IMG/VR virus record: IMGVR_UViG_3300008267_000129
Span: 1-38,649 of that record
Length of the DNA stretch: 38,649 bases
Direction: 5' to 3' (one strand)
Origin: a virus
Shown: piece after piece, positions 24,544 through 31,921 of the stretch
How positions within the stretch are numbered: the first letter of the stretch is position 1
Layout of the letters: every line of letters begins with the position of its first letter
Made by a program: the position numbers and the translations under genes
The notes under the pieces: generated by a model
Told to the model about the DNA's origin: nothing
The model's database searches: none
Seen by the model: the letters and a program-made list of their open reading frames with translations, nothing else

Positions 24544-25057
24544 GGGAGCCCCGGAAGAAAAGTCCGCTACCGTTAACGAACTTGCAGACTTCGTAACATG
24601 GGTCTTGTCGAAAGAGAACCTTCCGTACTGCTGGCCTACGGCAGAAAACGGGTATTCCGGCAAAGACTTGAAGAGCGCCAAGTATAAGGACTGCTACGAC
24701 TGTAGCGGCCTCATTACCTCCGGCCTCTACGCTGCCACCAACAAGCGGGTGGACTGGCGGGCCAATACGAACGCTCAGAAGATGTGCAACTTCCTGCCGA
24801 AACTCACCGAAAAGGAAGCCAAGGGACAGGCCTGCCTCGCTTTTTACGGTCCAGGCGTCAACGCCATCAACCACGTCATGCTGGTGCTTCCGGATGGGCG
24901 CGCATTCGGGGCCTGCGGCGGCAATTCCAGCGTCACGTCACCCGAAATCGCCATCAAGAAGGGAGCAAGAGTACGCTACCGCCCTACCCACGCATACCGT
25001 CCCGACTTCCGCTGTTTCCGCGCTATCCCTTTGGAGGGGAAATGGCCGGCGAAGTGA
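24542..25057 (+). CDS. Endolysin, NlpC/P60-like peptidase
   Basis: 171 residues from an ATG with GGAGG six bases upstream (that ribosome binding site lies inside the antisense gene). The motif KDCYDCSGLI places a probable catalytic Cys at residue 54, and NHVMLVLPDGR a probable His at 111, the Cys-His order of NlpC/P60 peptidoglycan peptidases; H150 may be the third polar residue. There is no signal peptide, so export would need the holin. The neighbouring holin and spanin-like genes support a lysis role. The family match is by motif order; substrate bond cannot be told. Confidence 0.7.
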   Translation: MGAPEEKSATVNELADFVTWVLSKENLPYCWPTAENGYSGKDLKSAKYKDCYDCSGLITSGLYAATNKRVDWRANTNAQKMCNFLPKLTEKEAKGQACLAFYGPGVNAINHVMLVLPDGRAFGACGGNSSVTSPEIAIKKGARVRYRPTHAYRPDFRCFRAIPLEGKWPAK

Positions 25058-25416
25058 GAAAGCCGCTGCCCAACCTCTCTCCGGAAGAGCGCAAGCGCCG
25101 GCTGGCAGAGCGAGGCCTGGACGAGAACATGATACCTTTCAACGCAACACCCGAAGAGAGGATGGCCGCCATGACGAATCTCAATCAGACGCAGACCGTT
25201 GAAGTCCCCGTGCCCGTTCCCGCGCAGCCCGCACAGGGCGCAATCCTGAATCAGACCACCGTGAAGGTTCTGACCGGCGTGGCCGTTGTCGCCGCAGCGA
25301 CCCTGGCTGCCTCTGAGGCGGGGATTCTTCCGGGGTGGGTAGGCGCGGTGGCTCAGGGCGTTATCGGCCTCTTGGCGGCGTTTGGAATCGCCAGCCCTGG
25401 CGTGCGAAAGCTGTAG
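25042..25416 (+). CDS. Class II-type holin
   Basis: 124 residues from the ATG at 25042, overlapping the lysin end by 16 bases with GGAGGGG as ribosome binding site. The N-terminal 70 residues are soluble and charged (LSPEERKRRLAERGLDENM), followed by two hydrophobic segments, about 73-92 (TVKVLTGVAVVAAATLAA) and 97-117 (GWVGAVAQGVIGLLAAFG), and a short basic C terminus (VRKL). Two spans with a short turn and a basic tail fit a pore-forming holin that releases the lysin. The long N-terminal extension is unusual for holins. Confidence 0.7.
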   Translation: MAGEVRKPLPNLSPEERKRRLAERGLDENMIPFNATPEERMAAMTNLNQTQTVEVPVPVPAQPAQGAILNQTTVKVLTGVAVVAAATLAASEAGILPGWVGAVAQGVIGLLAAFGIASPGVRKL

Positions 25417-25419
25417 GGC

Positions 25420-26148
25420 TTGGAGCGCGTACTCTTCATCCCTGACACACACCGTCCGTACCACGACAAGAAGCTGTGGAGGCTGGTGCTGCGGGCCGGT
25501 AAGGCGTTCCGGCCCGATGTCGTTGTCACGCTTGGAGATTTTGCGGACTTTTACTCCGTCAGCAGCCACGACAAGAACCCTAACCGCGCCGCAGACCTCC
25601 AGTATGAGGTTGAGGACGTAAAACAGGGCCTCAAGGAACTGAAAAGCCTTGGGGCCTCTCGCCATATCTACGTCAGCGGCAACCATGAGGACCGACTGGA
25701 GCGTTACCTCATGCAGAAAGCCCCTGCCCTCTTCAATGCCGTGAAAATTGACGAGGTTTTGGACTTGAAGCGTTCCGGATGGGAGTACGTCCCGTACAAG
25801 AAACACGTCCTGTTCGGGAAATTGCACATCACCCACGACACGGGGCAGGCAGGCCAGTACGCCCACTACAGGGCGCAGGAAACCTTCCAGGGCAATGTCG
25901 TGATTGGGCACACTCACCGACTTGGCTATGCGGTGGTGGGCAATGCCGCTGGACTTCCTCACGTTGCCGCCATGTTTGGTTGGCTTGGCGACTTGTCCCA
26001 AGTGGACTACATGCACCGCGTCAGCGCCATGAGGCATTGGGCGCATGGGTTTGGAATCGGATACCGCCAAAGCAACGGCAATGTCCTGCTGCAACCCGTC
26101 CCCATTGTCGAGGGGTCGTGCGTTATCGAGGGCCGGCTGATCCGCTAA
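25420..26148 (+). CDS. Calcineurin-like metallophosphoesterase
   Basis: 242 residues with the full metal-binding set of the family: PDTH (D9, H11), GDFAD (D40), GNHE (N88-H89), H139 and GHTH (H164, H166). Members hydrolyse phosphate esters in nucleotides, nucleic acids or proteins using two metal ions. The start is TTG at 25420; there is no other in-frame start before the PDTH motif, and the ribosome binding site is weak (AGGG), so expression is probably low. It is the last gene of the late arm, after lysis genes and before the terminator region. Substrate is unknown; nucleic-acid processing or defence-related nucleotide cleavage are options. Confidence 0.85.
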   Translation: MERVLFIPDTHRPYHDKKLWRLVLRAGKAFRPDVVVTLGDFADFYSVSSHDKNPNRAADLQYEVEDVKQGLKELKSLGASRHIYVSGNHEDRLERYLMQKAPALFNAVKIDEVLDLKRSGWEYVPYKKHVLFGKLHITHDTGQAGQYAHYRAQETFQGNVVIGHTHRLGYAVVGNAAGLPHVAAMFGWLGDLSQVDYMHRVSAMRHWAHGFGIGYRQSNGNVLLQPVPIVEGSCVIEGRLIR

Positions 26149-26150
26149 CG

Positions 26151-26214
26151 TACCTGCACCTATGGGCGAGGAACGCTTCCCAAGTGGGAAACTCCCCGCC
26201 GCATAGACATAGGT
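26151..26214. terminator. Convergent intergenic hairpin between late and early arms
   Basis: The 71-base gap between the two converging arms folds as a long imperfect hairpin: TACCT (26151-26155)/AGGTA (26210-26214), CTATG/CATAG, GGCG-GG/CC-CGCC and a TTCCC-AAGT-GGGAA tip. It lacks strong U-tracts on either strand, so it may be a weak or factor-dependent bidirectional terminator, allowing some read-through into the opposite arm. Confidence 0.55.
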
Positions 26215-26219
26215 AACGG

Positions 26220-26612
26220 TTAGATGAATCCGTGCAGGGCTTCGTAGAGGCCACAGTCGCAGTCTGCGTCACCGTCAGCCACAATGGAGCAGCTGGTGGC
26301 GTGCTGGCCTAGCTTGCGGAGAGCCTGGAGCACCCGGAGGTTTTGCGCCGCAAGGTACTGGCACATATCCAGCGCCTCCTCCAAGGCCATGACGTTCCAG
26401 TTGTACTTGTCCGTGTGGTCAAGGCCCTGGCCGTAGGTCTTTCGCCCCAACTGCCGGCGAGCGGCAATAAGGGTGTCGAAATGGGCCTCTGCTTGCGTCT
26501 TGGGCGTGTAATTGAGGTAGAGGTCGGCGTGCTTCACTTCCGGCGGGTACAATTCCCGCAGGGTGTCGGTGACGCTCTTGCCGGTCAGCTTGTCAGTCTT
26601 GTCAGCGGCCAT
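26220..26612 (-). CDS. Possible MazG-like nucleotide pyrophosphohydrolase
   Basis: 130 residues from the ATG at 26612 (GAGGA eight bases upstream), overlapping the gene before it by 11 bases. The segment RRQLGRKTYGQG ... NWNVMALEEALDMCQYLAAQ resembles the helix with conserved acidic residues (E-E-x-x-D) of the all-alpha NTP pyrophosphohydrolase (MazG/DUF1599-like) group; the match is short. The C terminus is unusual, with a Cys-rich run (SCSIVADGDADCDCGLYEA). Last gene of the early arm, two genes after ThyX, so a nucleotide-pool role fits the context. Assignment tentative. Confidence 0.4.
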   Translation of the reverse strand: MAADKTDKLTGKSVTDTLRELYPPEVKHADLYLNYTPKTQAEAHFDTLIAARRQLGRKTYGQGLDHTDKYNWNVMALEEALDMCQYLAAQNLRVLQALRKLGQHATSCSIVADGDADCDCGLYEALHGFI

Positions 26613-26889
26613 TGATGGCGTCCTCAATCTCCGTCACCGTCTGCTGTGCATTTTGGACGGCATCCATTGTGTTGTGCGTCAGCAAAAACTTAAGCGCCTC
26701 CAAGGAGTCAATCAGCGCTTCCTTGAGGTCACAAATACGCTGGTGCATAGCTAGGTTTTCGTCCTTCAACTCGTCGTAGGACTTGGGCGGAGGCGTCTTG
26801 TTGAGGTTTTCTGCCGAGTAGACCTCCTTGAACATTTCCACCAAAGTCTGCGGGGCCGGAGCGACCACTTCATTCTTACGCTTGCTCAT
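26602..26889 (-). CDS. Small unknown protein between ThyX and the MazG-like gene
   Basis: 95 residues from the ATG at 26889, overlapping the end of ThyX by 14 bases, with AAGG ten bases upstream. After a basic start (MSKRKNEVVAP) the protein is mostly helical, with a probable coiled coil (YDELKDENLAMHQRICDLKE, ALIDSLEALKFLLTH). No family recognised. The tight overlaps on both sides place it in the nucleotide-metabolism end of the operon. Confidence 0.65.
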   Translation of the reverse strand: MSKRKNEVVAPAPQTLVEMFKEVYSAENLNKTPPPKSYDELKDENLAMHQRICDLKEALIDSLEALKFLLTHNTMDAVQNAQQTVTEIEDAINGR

Positions 26890-27580
26890 TGAATGCAGCC
26901 TTATAGGTGAGGGGAAACTGCTCCGCGAACAGGAAGGCAATGCGGTCGGCAATCTCGCCGTGTTCCGGCTGGACGCCTTCCGCTCCGCAGGCGGGGCTTC
27001 GTTGCTTGAGGTAGTGAATCCAGGAACGCACGCTGCCCTTCATGTAGAAGGTGGTGGCGGCGGACATCGGCAGCAGAAAGCGGGCGCACTCTTTGGCAAT
27101 GCCCAACTCCAGCGCCTCTAGGTACAGCGAATTGCAGATGGTCTGAACATGCTCTTGCTGCTGCTGAAACCGCACCTTGGCGCTCTCGGAAAGGGTGTCT
27201 ACCGATAGCTGGCGATTCTTGGGGTGTGGAGCGCGGGCTTCGTATGTCTCGAAACCCGCCACCGGAGCATACCGCTGGCTAAACTCCTGGAAGCGAAAGT
27301 CCCCTGACACTTCCAGGCCGTCGAAACTCCAGTGGCGAACCACTTGGGCGGAAATGGCGCGGGAGGTCTGAACCTCCACCGTCATGTCTGCCATGTCGAA
27401 CACGCTCCAGTGTCCGTGCTTGATGCAATAGCGAAGCAGGCGCTCCCCGGTGGCGGTGTCGTGCTGGTTCTGCGGAGAAGACACCCTGGCGGCATAAACC
27501 ATCAGGTCTTCGCCCGAATACACGCCGTAGTCCTTCAAGTCGCGGGACGGCAGGGTAGTGGATACCAACTTGACGCTCAC
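26876..27580 (-). CDS. thyX: FAD-dependent thymidylate synthase
   Basis: 234 residues from GTG at 27580, which overlaps the upstream stop as GTGA. ThyX makes dTMP from dUMP using FAD, NADPH and methylene-tetrahydrofolate. The flavin/substrate signature is recognisable but altered: RHWSFDGLEVS (82-92), where most members have RHR followed by T/S, and QEFSQRY (98-104) in place of NExSxRY. The C-terminal part has ARFLLP (166-171), RSWIHYLKQR (185-194) and a QPEHGEI (204-210) segment as in other ThyX enzymes. It supplies thymidine for phage DNA synthesis. Assignment confident; the RHW change deserves note. Confidence 0.88.
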   Translation of the reverse strand: MSVKLVSTTLPSRDLKDYGVYSGEDLMVYAARVSSPQNQHDTATGERLLRYCIKHGHWSVFDMADMTVEVQTSRAISAQVVRHWSFDGLEVSGDFRFQEFSQRYAPVAGFETYEARAPHPKNRQLSVDTLSESAKVRFQQQQEHVQTICNSLYLEALELGIAKECARFLLPMSAATTFYMKGSVRSWIHYLKQRSPACGAEGVQPEHGEIADRIAFLFAEQFPLTYKAAFNEQA

Positions 27581-27753
27581 GACAGGCCGCCTTCCACCAG
27601 GCGCAGCTTCAACTTCCGCATCCGGCGACGGACTTCTTTCTGCTTCTCCGTTTTGCACTCGGCCGTCAGCTGCTCTTCGTACATTTCATTGAAGAGGGCT
27701 TCCAGCTGCGTGTGTGCGGTCAGGTACGGTGCCGCATCGTCCCGGTCCTTCAT
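27577..27753 (-). CDS. 58-residue basic protein upstream of thyX
   Basis: A short gene not apparent in simple gene calls: ATG at 27753 overlaps the preceding stop (ATGA) and its own TGA overlaps the thyX start (GTGA), strong evidence of coupled translation. The protein begins MKDRDDAAPYL and has a helical, very basic C-terminal half (KTEKQKEVRRRMRKLKLRLV) that could bind nucleic acid. No family recognised. Confidence 0.65.
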   Translation of the reverse strand: MKDRDDAAPYLTAHTQLEALFNEMYEEQLTAECKTEKQKEVRRRMRKLKLRLVEGGLS

Positions 27754-27893
27754 GGAGCCTTCTCCTGCGGCTTGGCCTCCAGCTTCTCCTGCAACTCCTT
27801 GATGGCCTTGGCCTGAGACTCGATGGTGAGGCCCATGCGGCGCACTTCGTTGGTCAGCACGTCAATGAGGAAAAGGGCGTTCTCGGGATTCAT
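27750..27893 (-). CDS. 47-residue coiled-coil peptide
   Basis: ATG at 27893, five bases after the stop of the previous gene; the TGA overlaps the next ATG by four bases (ATGA). The product is a single predicted helix, with heptads in IESQAKAIKELQEKLEAK. It is likely to bind a partner such as the neighbouring coiled-coil peptide. Function unknown. Confidence 0.6.
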   Translation of the reverse strand: MNPENALFLIDVLTNEVRRMGLTIESQAKAIKELQEKLEAKPQEKAP

Positions 27894-27897
27894 GTTG

Positions 27898-28083
27898 TCA
27901 CCAAAGCAAACGGTCAATCTGACGGGTTAGAGATTTCACCTTCTCCCAATGTTCTTGGGCGAGGGCTTCCTGCTCTTTCAGCTGCTTCTCAAGGCTTTCT
28001 TTCTCGGCCTCAAGGCGAGCAACGTCTTCGGTCAACTCGCGGACCTGCTCCAGCAGCCCGTGCAACTCGGAGGGTGATGGCAT
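27898..28083 (-). CDS. 61-residue leucine-zipper-like peptide
   Basis: ATG at 28083 with AAGGGGG nine bases upstream. An upstream in-frame GTG (28137) has no ribosome binding site. The protein is almost wholly a charged coiled coil (LLEQVRELTEDVARLEAEKE, SLEKQLKEQEALAQEHWEKV) and ends DRLLW. The ribosome binding site is part of a perfect 8-bp inverted repeat, suggesting translational control. No family recognised. Confidence 0.6.
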   Translation of the reverse strand: MPSPSELHGLLEQVRELTEDVARLEAEKESLEKQLKEQEALAQEHWEKVKSLTRQIDRLLW

Positions 28084-28091
28084 GGGAAAGT

Positions 28092-28127
28092 GCCCCCTTA
28101 TGAGCGCAGGAAGGGGGCGACCTGCTC
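28092..28127 (-). promoter_or_regulatory. Hairpin masking a ribosome binding site
   Basis: GCCCCCTT (28092-28099) and AAGGGGGC (28111-28118) form a perfect 8-bp inverted repeat with an 11-base loop. On the minus strand the downstream arm reads AAGGGGGC, the Shine-Dalgarno of the gene starting at 28083. An alternative stem (GAGC..AGG at 28102-28110 with CCTGCTC at 28121-28127) uses part of the same bases, so two exclusive folds are possible. Confidence 0.5.
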
Positions 28128-28193
28128 GGTACGCCACGGGAGGGGAGAAAGGTGAACCCTCAACCCAGGCGCTTGCTCCAGCCTAGTGTAACG

Positions 28194-28559
28194 TCAGAAC
28201 GGCTCGTCCGCCTCGGGCTTGCTGTCTTTGCCTGCTCCGCTACCAAGGAAGGTGATGCCGGTGGCGACGACCTCGGTGGAGTACCGCTTCTGGCCGTCCT
28301 TCTCGTACTCGCGGGTCTGCAACTTGCCCTCAACGTAAACCTGGCGACCCTTCTTGAGATACTGGCCGGCCAACTCCGCCAGCTTCCCCCAAGCCACAAT
28401 CTTGTGCCACTCGGTCTTCTCCTGCTTCGTGCCGGACTTGTCCGTGTAGGACTCGGACGTGGCGAGGGAGAAATTCGCAACCGTGGACTGCCCGACAGCC
28501 TTGACCTCGGGATCCTTCCCCAAATTGCCAACGATGATGACCTTGTTCACGCCGCTCAT
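28194..28559 (-). CDS. ssb: Single-stranded DNA-binding protein
   Basis: 121 residues, an OB-fold SSB. It opens [19 protein letters not shown], has [20 protein letters not shown] and [20 protein letters not shown], all typical of bacterial/phage SSBs, and ends with the acidic tip ADEPF that in host SSB recruits partner proteins. The linker is much shorter than in host SSB. It coats single-stranded DNA in replication and recombination; Sak4-type recombinases, as encoded upstream in this operon, are known to work with the phage SSB. The ATG overlaps the previous stop (ATGA). Confidence 0.95.
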   Translation of the reverse strand: MSGVNKVIIVGNLGKDPEVKAVGQSTVANFSLATSESYTDKSGTKQEKTEWHKIVAWGKLAELAGQYLKKGRQVYVEGKLQTREYEKDGQKRYSTEVVATGITFLGSGAGKDSKPEADEPF

Positions 28560-28849
28560 GGATTCTGCTCCTTGGTGAATGCTTCTGCCTTGTCGTTGTA
28601 CTGCTTCCTCAACTGCCGAACCTTCTCATTCTGCGTCTTGTGGAGGGGATGCTCTTGCGCCTTCTCAAAAGCCTGCTCCCACGTCTGTCCCATACCCAAG
28701 ATGTAGAGGCGGGACTGTCCCTCATGGTTGGAGGCAAATCCAACGCGATACCGCAGGTTACGTTGGTTGTCCTTGGCTCTAACGGCAAAGGCGTTTGGAC
28801 CCCAAAGCGCCAGCGCCAACACCAGCGCGTCACTCTTCGTCATGCCCAT
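28556..28849 (-). CDS. Unknown protein upstream of ssb
   Basis: 97 residues from the ATG at 28849 (AAGGAG seven bases upstream), overlapping the nuclease gene before it by 20 bases and the SSB gene after it by four. The protein begins [20 protein letters not shown], then has a beta-rich stretch ([20 protein letters not shown]) and a helical end ([14 protein letters not shown] ... [16 protein letters not shown]). No family recognised; its place in the recombination block suggests an accessory role there. Confidence 0.65.
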   Translation of the reverse strand: MGMTKSDALVLALALWGPNAFAVRAKDNQRNLRYRVGFASNHEGQSRLYILGMGQTWEQAFEKAQEHPLHKTQNEKVRQLRKQYNDKAEAFTKEQNP

Positions 28850-29981
28850 CCTTGTACTCCTTCGTAACGACTCGCTGAGACACGGTGACGCCGCCGTTGG
28901 CGGCAATGGTGTCCACCAGGGCTCGGACAGCGCCAGCCTTGGTCCCCTTGGCACAATGGGGCGCAATGGCCTTCTCGATGGCCGTCTTGGACGTGGTGAA
29001 GCCAACGGCGGACTTGGCAGCATCGGCCCCGTAGAGCCCCATGACAGCCTCAAACGCCGTCTTGCCGTCAATCTCTTCCCGCGTCTGCTTCACCGGCCCG
29101 TAGAAAAACCCGTCCCCAAGGTCAATCGGCTCCCGCTCGGTAAGCATCCTCAACTCGGCCTCGACCTTTTGGAGCGCCGTCTTGATGGTGCGGTAGCGCC
29201 GGTACGCAGCCTTGGCGTCACCCGCCTTCAAGTCGTCCACAATCTTGTCCGCCGTGACGTTGGGGGCAGCAGCCAACTCCCGAAGCATCGTCACCTTGGC
29301 AGGACAGGACTTGTAGGCAGGGCACCAGTCGCACCACTTTCCCTCTTTCGGGGCCTGCAACTTTTGCAGCTTTCCGTGGAGGATGCGGAGGTCTTCGGCA
29401 ATCACCGCCAAGTCCAGGGAGTCGAAGCGGTGAGAGAGCAGCTGGCCCTCTCCCTCCGTCTTGACGATGGCAACCTCAACCTCGTTCTCCCCGTGCAGCT
29501 GAGAGAGGATGTAGGCCAGCGTCTTCAACTGCCAATTGCTGCGCGGGTGACTGACGTTTGCGAGGCCCGTCTTGAAATCGCCAACCACCAGGATGCCGTC
29601 CTGCGTCCGCCCAATGTAGTCGGCGGTTCCGTAGAACTCGTCCGGGGTGACGGTGGCGTAATTCCGGTTGCTCCCCAAGATGCGAGCCTCCCCGGTGTGA
29701 ACGTTGACGGCCATTGAAACCTCGGCCTTCAAGTCCCGGTACTGCTGGCCCCAAAACTTGTCCAGGCTTACGTCCTGACAGTCTTCCCGGTACTTTTCCG
29801 GGACAACCGCCAGCGCCTCCTCCAGCGCCTTTCCGGAGACAATCTGTTCCAGGTAGGCATGGATGGCCGTTCCTCGCTCTGCGGCCTCAGACGTGCCGTA
29901 AACGTGCGGCAACTGAAGGGAAGCAGGGCACTCCATCGTCCGTTCAACGGAACTACCCGAAGGCATCATCACGGAAGGCAT
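28830..29981 (-). CDS. Cas4/RecB-like PD-(D/E)XK exonuclease
   Basis: 383 residues from the ATG at 29981 (AAGGAGG seven bases upstream; start overlaps the prior stop as TGATG). Motifs in order: C18 (MECPAS), GTAIH (H41), GTADYIG with D121, VVGDFKTG with D135 and K137, QLKTLAYI (Q151), then WCDWCPAYKSC with C217, C220 and C226. One early and three late cysteines are the iron-sulphur layout of Cas4/AddB-type nucleases. The C-terminal 150 residues carry a helical domain as in phage DUF2800 proteins. It probably resects DNA ends to feed the Sak4 recombinase encoded just upstream. Confidence 0.85.
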   Translation of the reverse strand: MPSVMMPSGSSVERTMECPASLQLPHVYGTSEAAERGTAIHAYLEQIVSGKALEEALAVVPEKYREDCQDVSLDKFWGQQYRDLKAEVSMAVNVHTGEARILGSNRNYATVTPDEFYGTADYIGRTQDGILVVGDFKTGLANVSHPRSNWQLKTLAYILSQLHGENEVEVAIVKTEGEGQLLSHRFDSLDLAVIAEDLRILHGKLQKLQAPKEGKWCDWCPAYKSCPAKVTMLRELAAAPNVTADKIVDDLKAGDAKAAYRRYRTIKTALQKVEAELRMLTEREPIDLGDGFFYGPVKQTREEIDGKTAFEAVMGLYGADAAKSAVGFTTSKTAIEKAIAPHCAKGTKAGAVRALVDTIAANGGVTVSQRVVTKEYKDGHDEE

Positions 29982-30247
29982 CAGACAACCTCCTTCGACG
30001 CCACCTGGACGGCCATGCCGGTGAACTTGTTGTCCAACTCGGCACCCACAGTCACCATCAGCTTGAGCGACATGCCGTACATGGTGCGCGCCTTCTCCAG
30101 CGTGGCCGCATCCAAAAACCCCGGCCGGCGAGCCTCGACAGCAAGCCCGTCCCACAGCATGACGGTGTTGCGGGCCAACTCCATGTACTCCTGCAACTGC
30201 CGCAAATCCTCGCCCTGTACCTGGAACTCCGCGTAGTGCGTCTTCAT
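29981..30247 (-). CDS. Small unknown protein between recombinase and nuclease
   Basis: 88 residues; the ATG overlaps the recombinase stop (TAATG) and the stop overlaps the nuclease start (TGATG), so all three are coupled. Mixed helical protein (EDLRQLQEYMELARNTVML ... ATLEKARTMYGMSLKLMVTV) with no motif I recognise. Such constant placement between two recombination enzymes suggests a subunit or regulator, by context only. Confidence 0.65.
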   Translation of the reverse strand: MKTHYAEFQVQGEDLRQLQEYMELARNTVMLWDGLAVEARRPGFLDAATLEKARTMYGMSLKLMVTVGAELDNKFTGMAVQVASKEVV

Positions 30248-31152
30248 TAGCGAACCACCGACTTGCGAGCCTTAAACGCCGCCAGCACGGCCGGCTTCTT
30301 CGCCTCCTCCGGCGGAAGGCTGCGGTACAGCGTCCGCAACTCCTCGTCGGTTTCGCAATTGGCAATGCGGTCAAACGTGGTCAGCGGCTCTTCGGGAATC
30401 TGGTACATTTCTCCCGGAGCAGACGCCAGCTTCTCCAGCCCCTGCGGCTCGGCCTTCGCCTCCGACTTGGCAAACACCGTGGGAGCCGCCACAACGCCGT
30501 CATTCAGCCAAGCGTTGAGAATCTTCGCCATCTGCGGCACGTCCCGCCGGGTAAACAGCTTGTCGGAGAGGTCGCTGCACCGCGTCTTCGACACGTTGAC
30601 GTTGCCCTCCAAGGACAGGTCAATCACCACGTCGAACTCGTACTCCATTCCCTCGCGCTGCACCGGGGCCATGCCAACCTTCCGGATGGTGACGCGACCA
30701 TTGCTGTCCTTCTCGCTCTCATAGGCCATCTTGGAGCGCATGGTGCAGATAACATGGCCGGGGTAGCCAAGGATGGCCTCGACCAGTTTGGCGTGCATGG
30801 GCGTCACCTTGCGCCACCCGCTGCCAAACTTGTCCTTCTCCCGGTCCACAATCTCCAAGGATGCCATCCAGGCGTGGGAGAGGGAGTCAATGATGAGGAC
30901 TTCGTAGCCGGCCTCGCCAGCCGCCTTGATGGCCTCGACGTAGGACAACGGGCTGTGGTCGGTGAGGCTCGCGGTGTCGAACGCGAATTTGTCCGCGTAC
31001 TTGCTGGCGCTGCCATGCTCGGTGTCCAGCAGAGCCACCTTCTTGCCCAACGTGGTGCCTAACTGGAGGCTGGAGAACGTCTTGCCGCTGCCGGCAGGGC
31101 CATCAAACGTGATGCGAAGCTTGCTCTTGGACTTCTGTGCCTTCTGGAACAT
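30247..31152 (-). CDS. Sak4-type RecA-like single-strand annealing recombinase
   Basis: 301 residues with a RecA-fold ATPase core: Walker A GPAGSGKT (18-25), LLDTEHGSA (41-49) and Walker B VLIIDSLSHAW (85-95), as in the phage AAA_24/Sak4 group, which keep the RecA core without its flanking domains. The C-terminal 90 residues are probably disordered then helical (LRTLYRSLPPEEAKKPAVLA). Sak4 proteins promote annealing or strand exchange with the help of SSB. GGGAG lies seven bases upstream of the start. First gene of the coupled recombinase-nuclease-SSB block. Confidence 0.85.
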   Translation of the reverse strand: MFQKAQKSKSKLRITFDGPAGSGKTFSSLQLGTTLGKKVALLDTEHGSASKYADKFAFDTASLTDHSPLSYVEAIKAAGEAGYEVLIIDSLSHAWMASLEIVDREKDKFGSGWRKVTPMHAKLVEAILGYPGHVICTMRSKMAYESEKDSNGRVTIRKVGMAPVQREGMEYEFDVVIDLSLEGNVNVSKTRCSDLSDKLFTRRDVPQMAKILNAWLNDGVVAAPTVFAKSEAKAEPQGLEKLASAPGEMYQIPEEPLTTFDRIANCETDEELRTLYRSLPPEEAKKPAVLAAFKARKSVVR

Positions 31153-31198
31153 GGACTACTCCCTTGGTTGTGCTTCGTGGTTTGCGCTGCTTAGGGAT

Positions 31199-31251
31199 GC
31201 GCCTTGGCGCTGCCCTTTCTCTTGCGACCGGCCCCACCGCTGGAGCCGGTC
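31199..31251 (-). other. Two intergenic hairpins ahead of the recombinase gene
   Basis: The 105-base gap between the zinc-ribbon gene and the recombinase contains GCGCCTTGGCGC (31199-31210, 5-bp stem) and GACCGGC/GCCGGTC (31226-31232 with 31245-31251, 12-base loop). No U-tract follows; they may process or stabilise the recombination mRNA. Confidence 0.4.
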
Positions 31252-31257
31252 CTGCTT

Positions 31258-31479
31258 CTACTGCTGTACTTCGGGCTGTGTCAACTGCTTCTTCGGCTTC
31301 ACTCGCTTTTTGTCGTACTTGTTCGCCTGGCGGCATCGGTTGGAGCAGAACTTTGCGGACTTTTTCCGGCCTGGCATGTGCGTCCCACAGATGGAGCAAT
31401 GCTTGTCTTCCGGGAGGCTGCCGTTCACTCGGCGCATGTATTCCCGGTGCTTGAAGCGCTTAATCTCCAGGTCAGTCAT
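31258..31479 (-). CDS. Small zinc-ribbon protein
   Basis: 73 residues from the ATG at 31479, overlapping the resolvase-like gene by eight bases. Four cysteines, CSIC (28, 31) and FCSNRC (45, 49), form a CxxC...CxxxC zinc ribbon followed by basic residues (RQANKYDKKRVKPKKQ), typical of small nucleic-acid-binding proteins. Exact function unknown. Confidence 0.7.
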   Translation of the reverse strand: MTDLEIKRFKHREYMRRVNGSLPEDKHCSICGTHMPGRKKSAKFCSNRCRQANKYDKKRVKPKKQLTQPEVQQ

Positions 31480-31921
31480 TGCGTCCCCCCTTGTCCTGAT
31501 TGCGGCTGCGGACCCATCCAATGCCGGCCATCAACTCTTCGCCGTCCGCTGAAACCTCCCTGGCAATATCAAGCGCCATGTACGGGTCCGCCAGCTGCAA
31601 CCTGTCCACAACGCGGTAACAGTCGAGCAGCAGGGAAAAGTAGCCGCCGTCAATGGTGACGTTGCATCCAGGCTGACGGTGATGCTTCGTCACCAGCACG
31701 GGCTTATCCTGTAACTCACGGCAATACTTCTTCTTGATGCCGTCCAGGAGTGCGTGGTGGGCGTGAGACTGTCGGTACTTGCAGTCAATCTTCAAGTGCG
31801 GGAATTCGGTCTTTACGTCCGTATCCGAAGCGCCGTAGTCGCCACGAACAACCCGCTTCCCGCGCAGGAGTGCAGCCGCCTCGCGCTCCAGCGCCTTCCA
31901 GGCATTGCTACGCTTTGCCAT
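31472..31921 (-). CDS. PD-(D/E)XK nuclease, possibly Holliday junction resolvase
   Basis: 149 residues from the ATG at 31921. The N-terminal helix KALEREAAALLRGKRVVRGD has the conserved Glu (E12), followed by SDTDV (D33/D35) and IDCKYR (D46, K48), the E...D...D/E-x-K order of archaeal Hjc-like and related phage resolvases. A later segment (LVTKHHRQPGCNVTIDG) would complete the beta-sheet core. A resolvase would trim branched replicated DNA before packaging. Family call by motif order; a role as another endonuclease is possible. Confidence 0.6.
   Translation of the reverse strand: MAKRSNAWKALEREAAALLRGKRVVRGDYGASDTDVKTEFPHLKIDCKYRQSHAHHALLDGIKKKYCRELQDKPVLVTKHHRQPGCNVTIDGGYFSLLLDCYRVVDRLQLADPYMALDIAREVSADGEELMAGIGWVRSRNQDKGGRND

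Noticed and set aside
30247-31152. Host-type RecA
   Set aside because: The protein lacks the N- and C-terminal RecA domains and has the shorter Sak4-type core.
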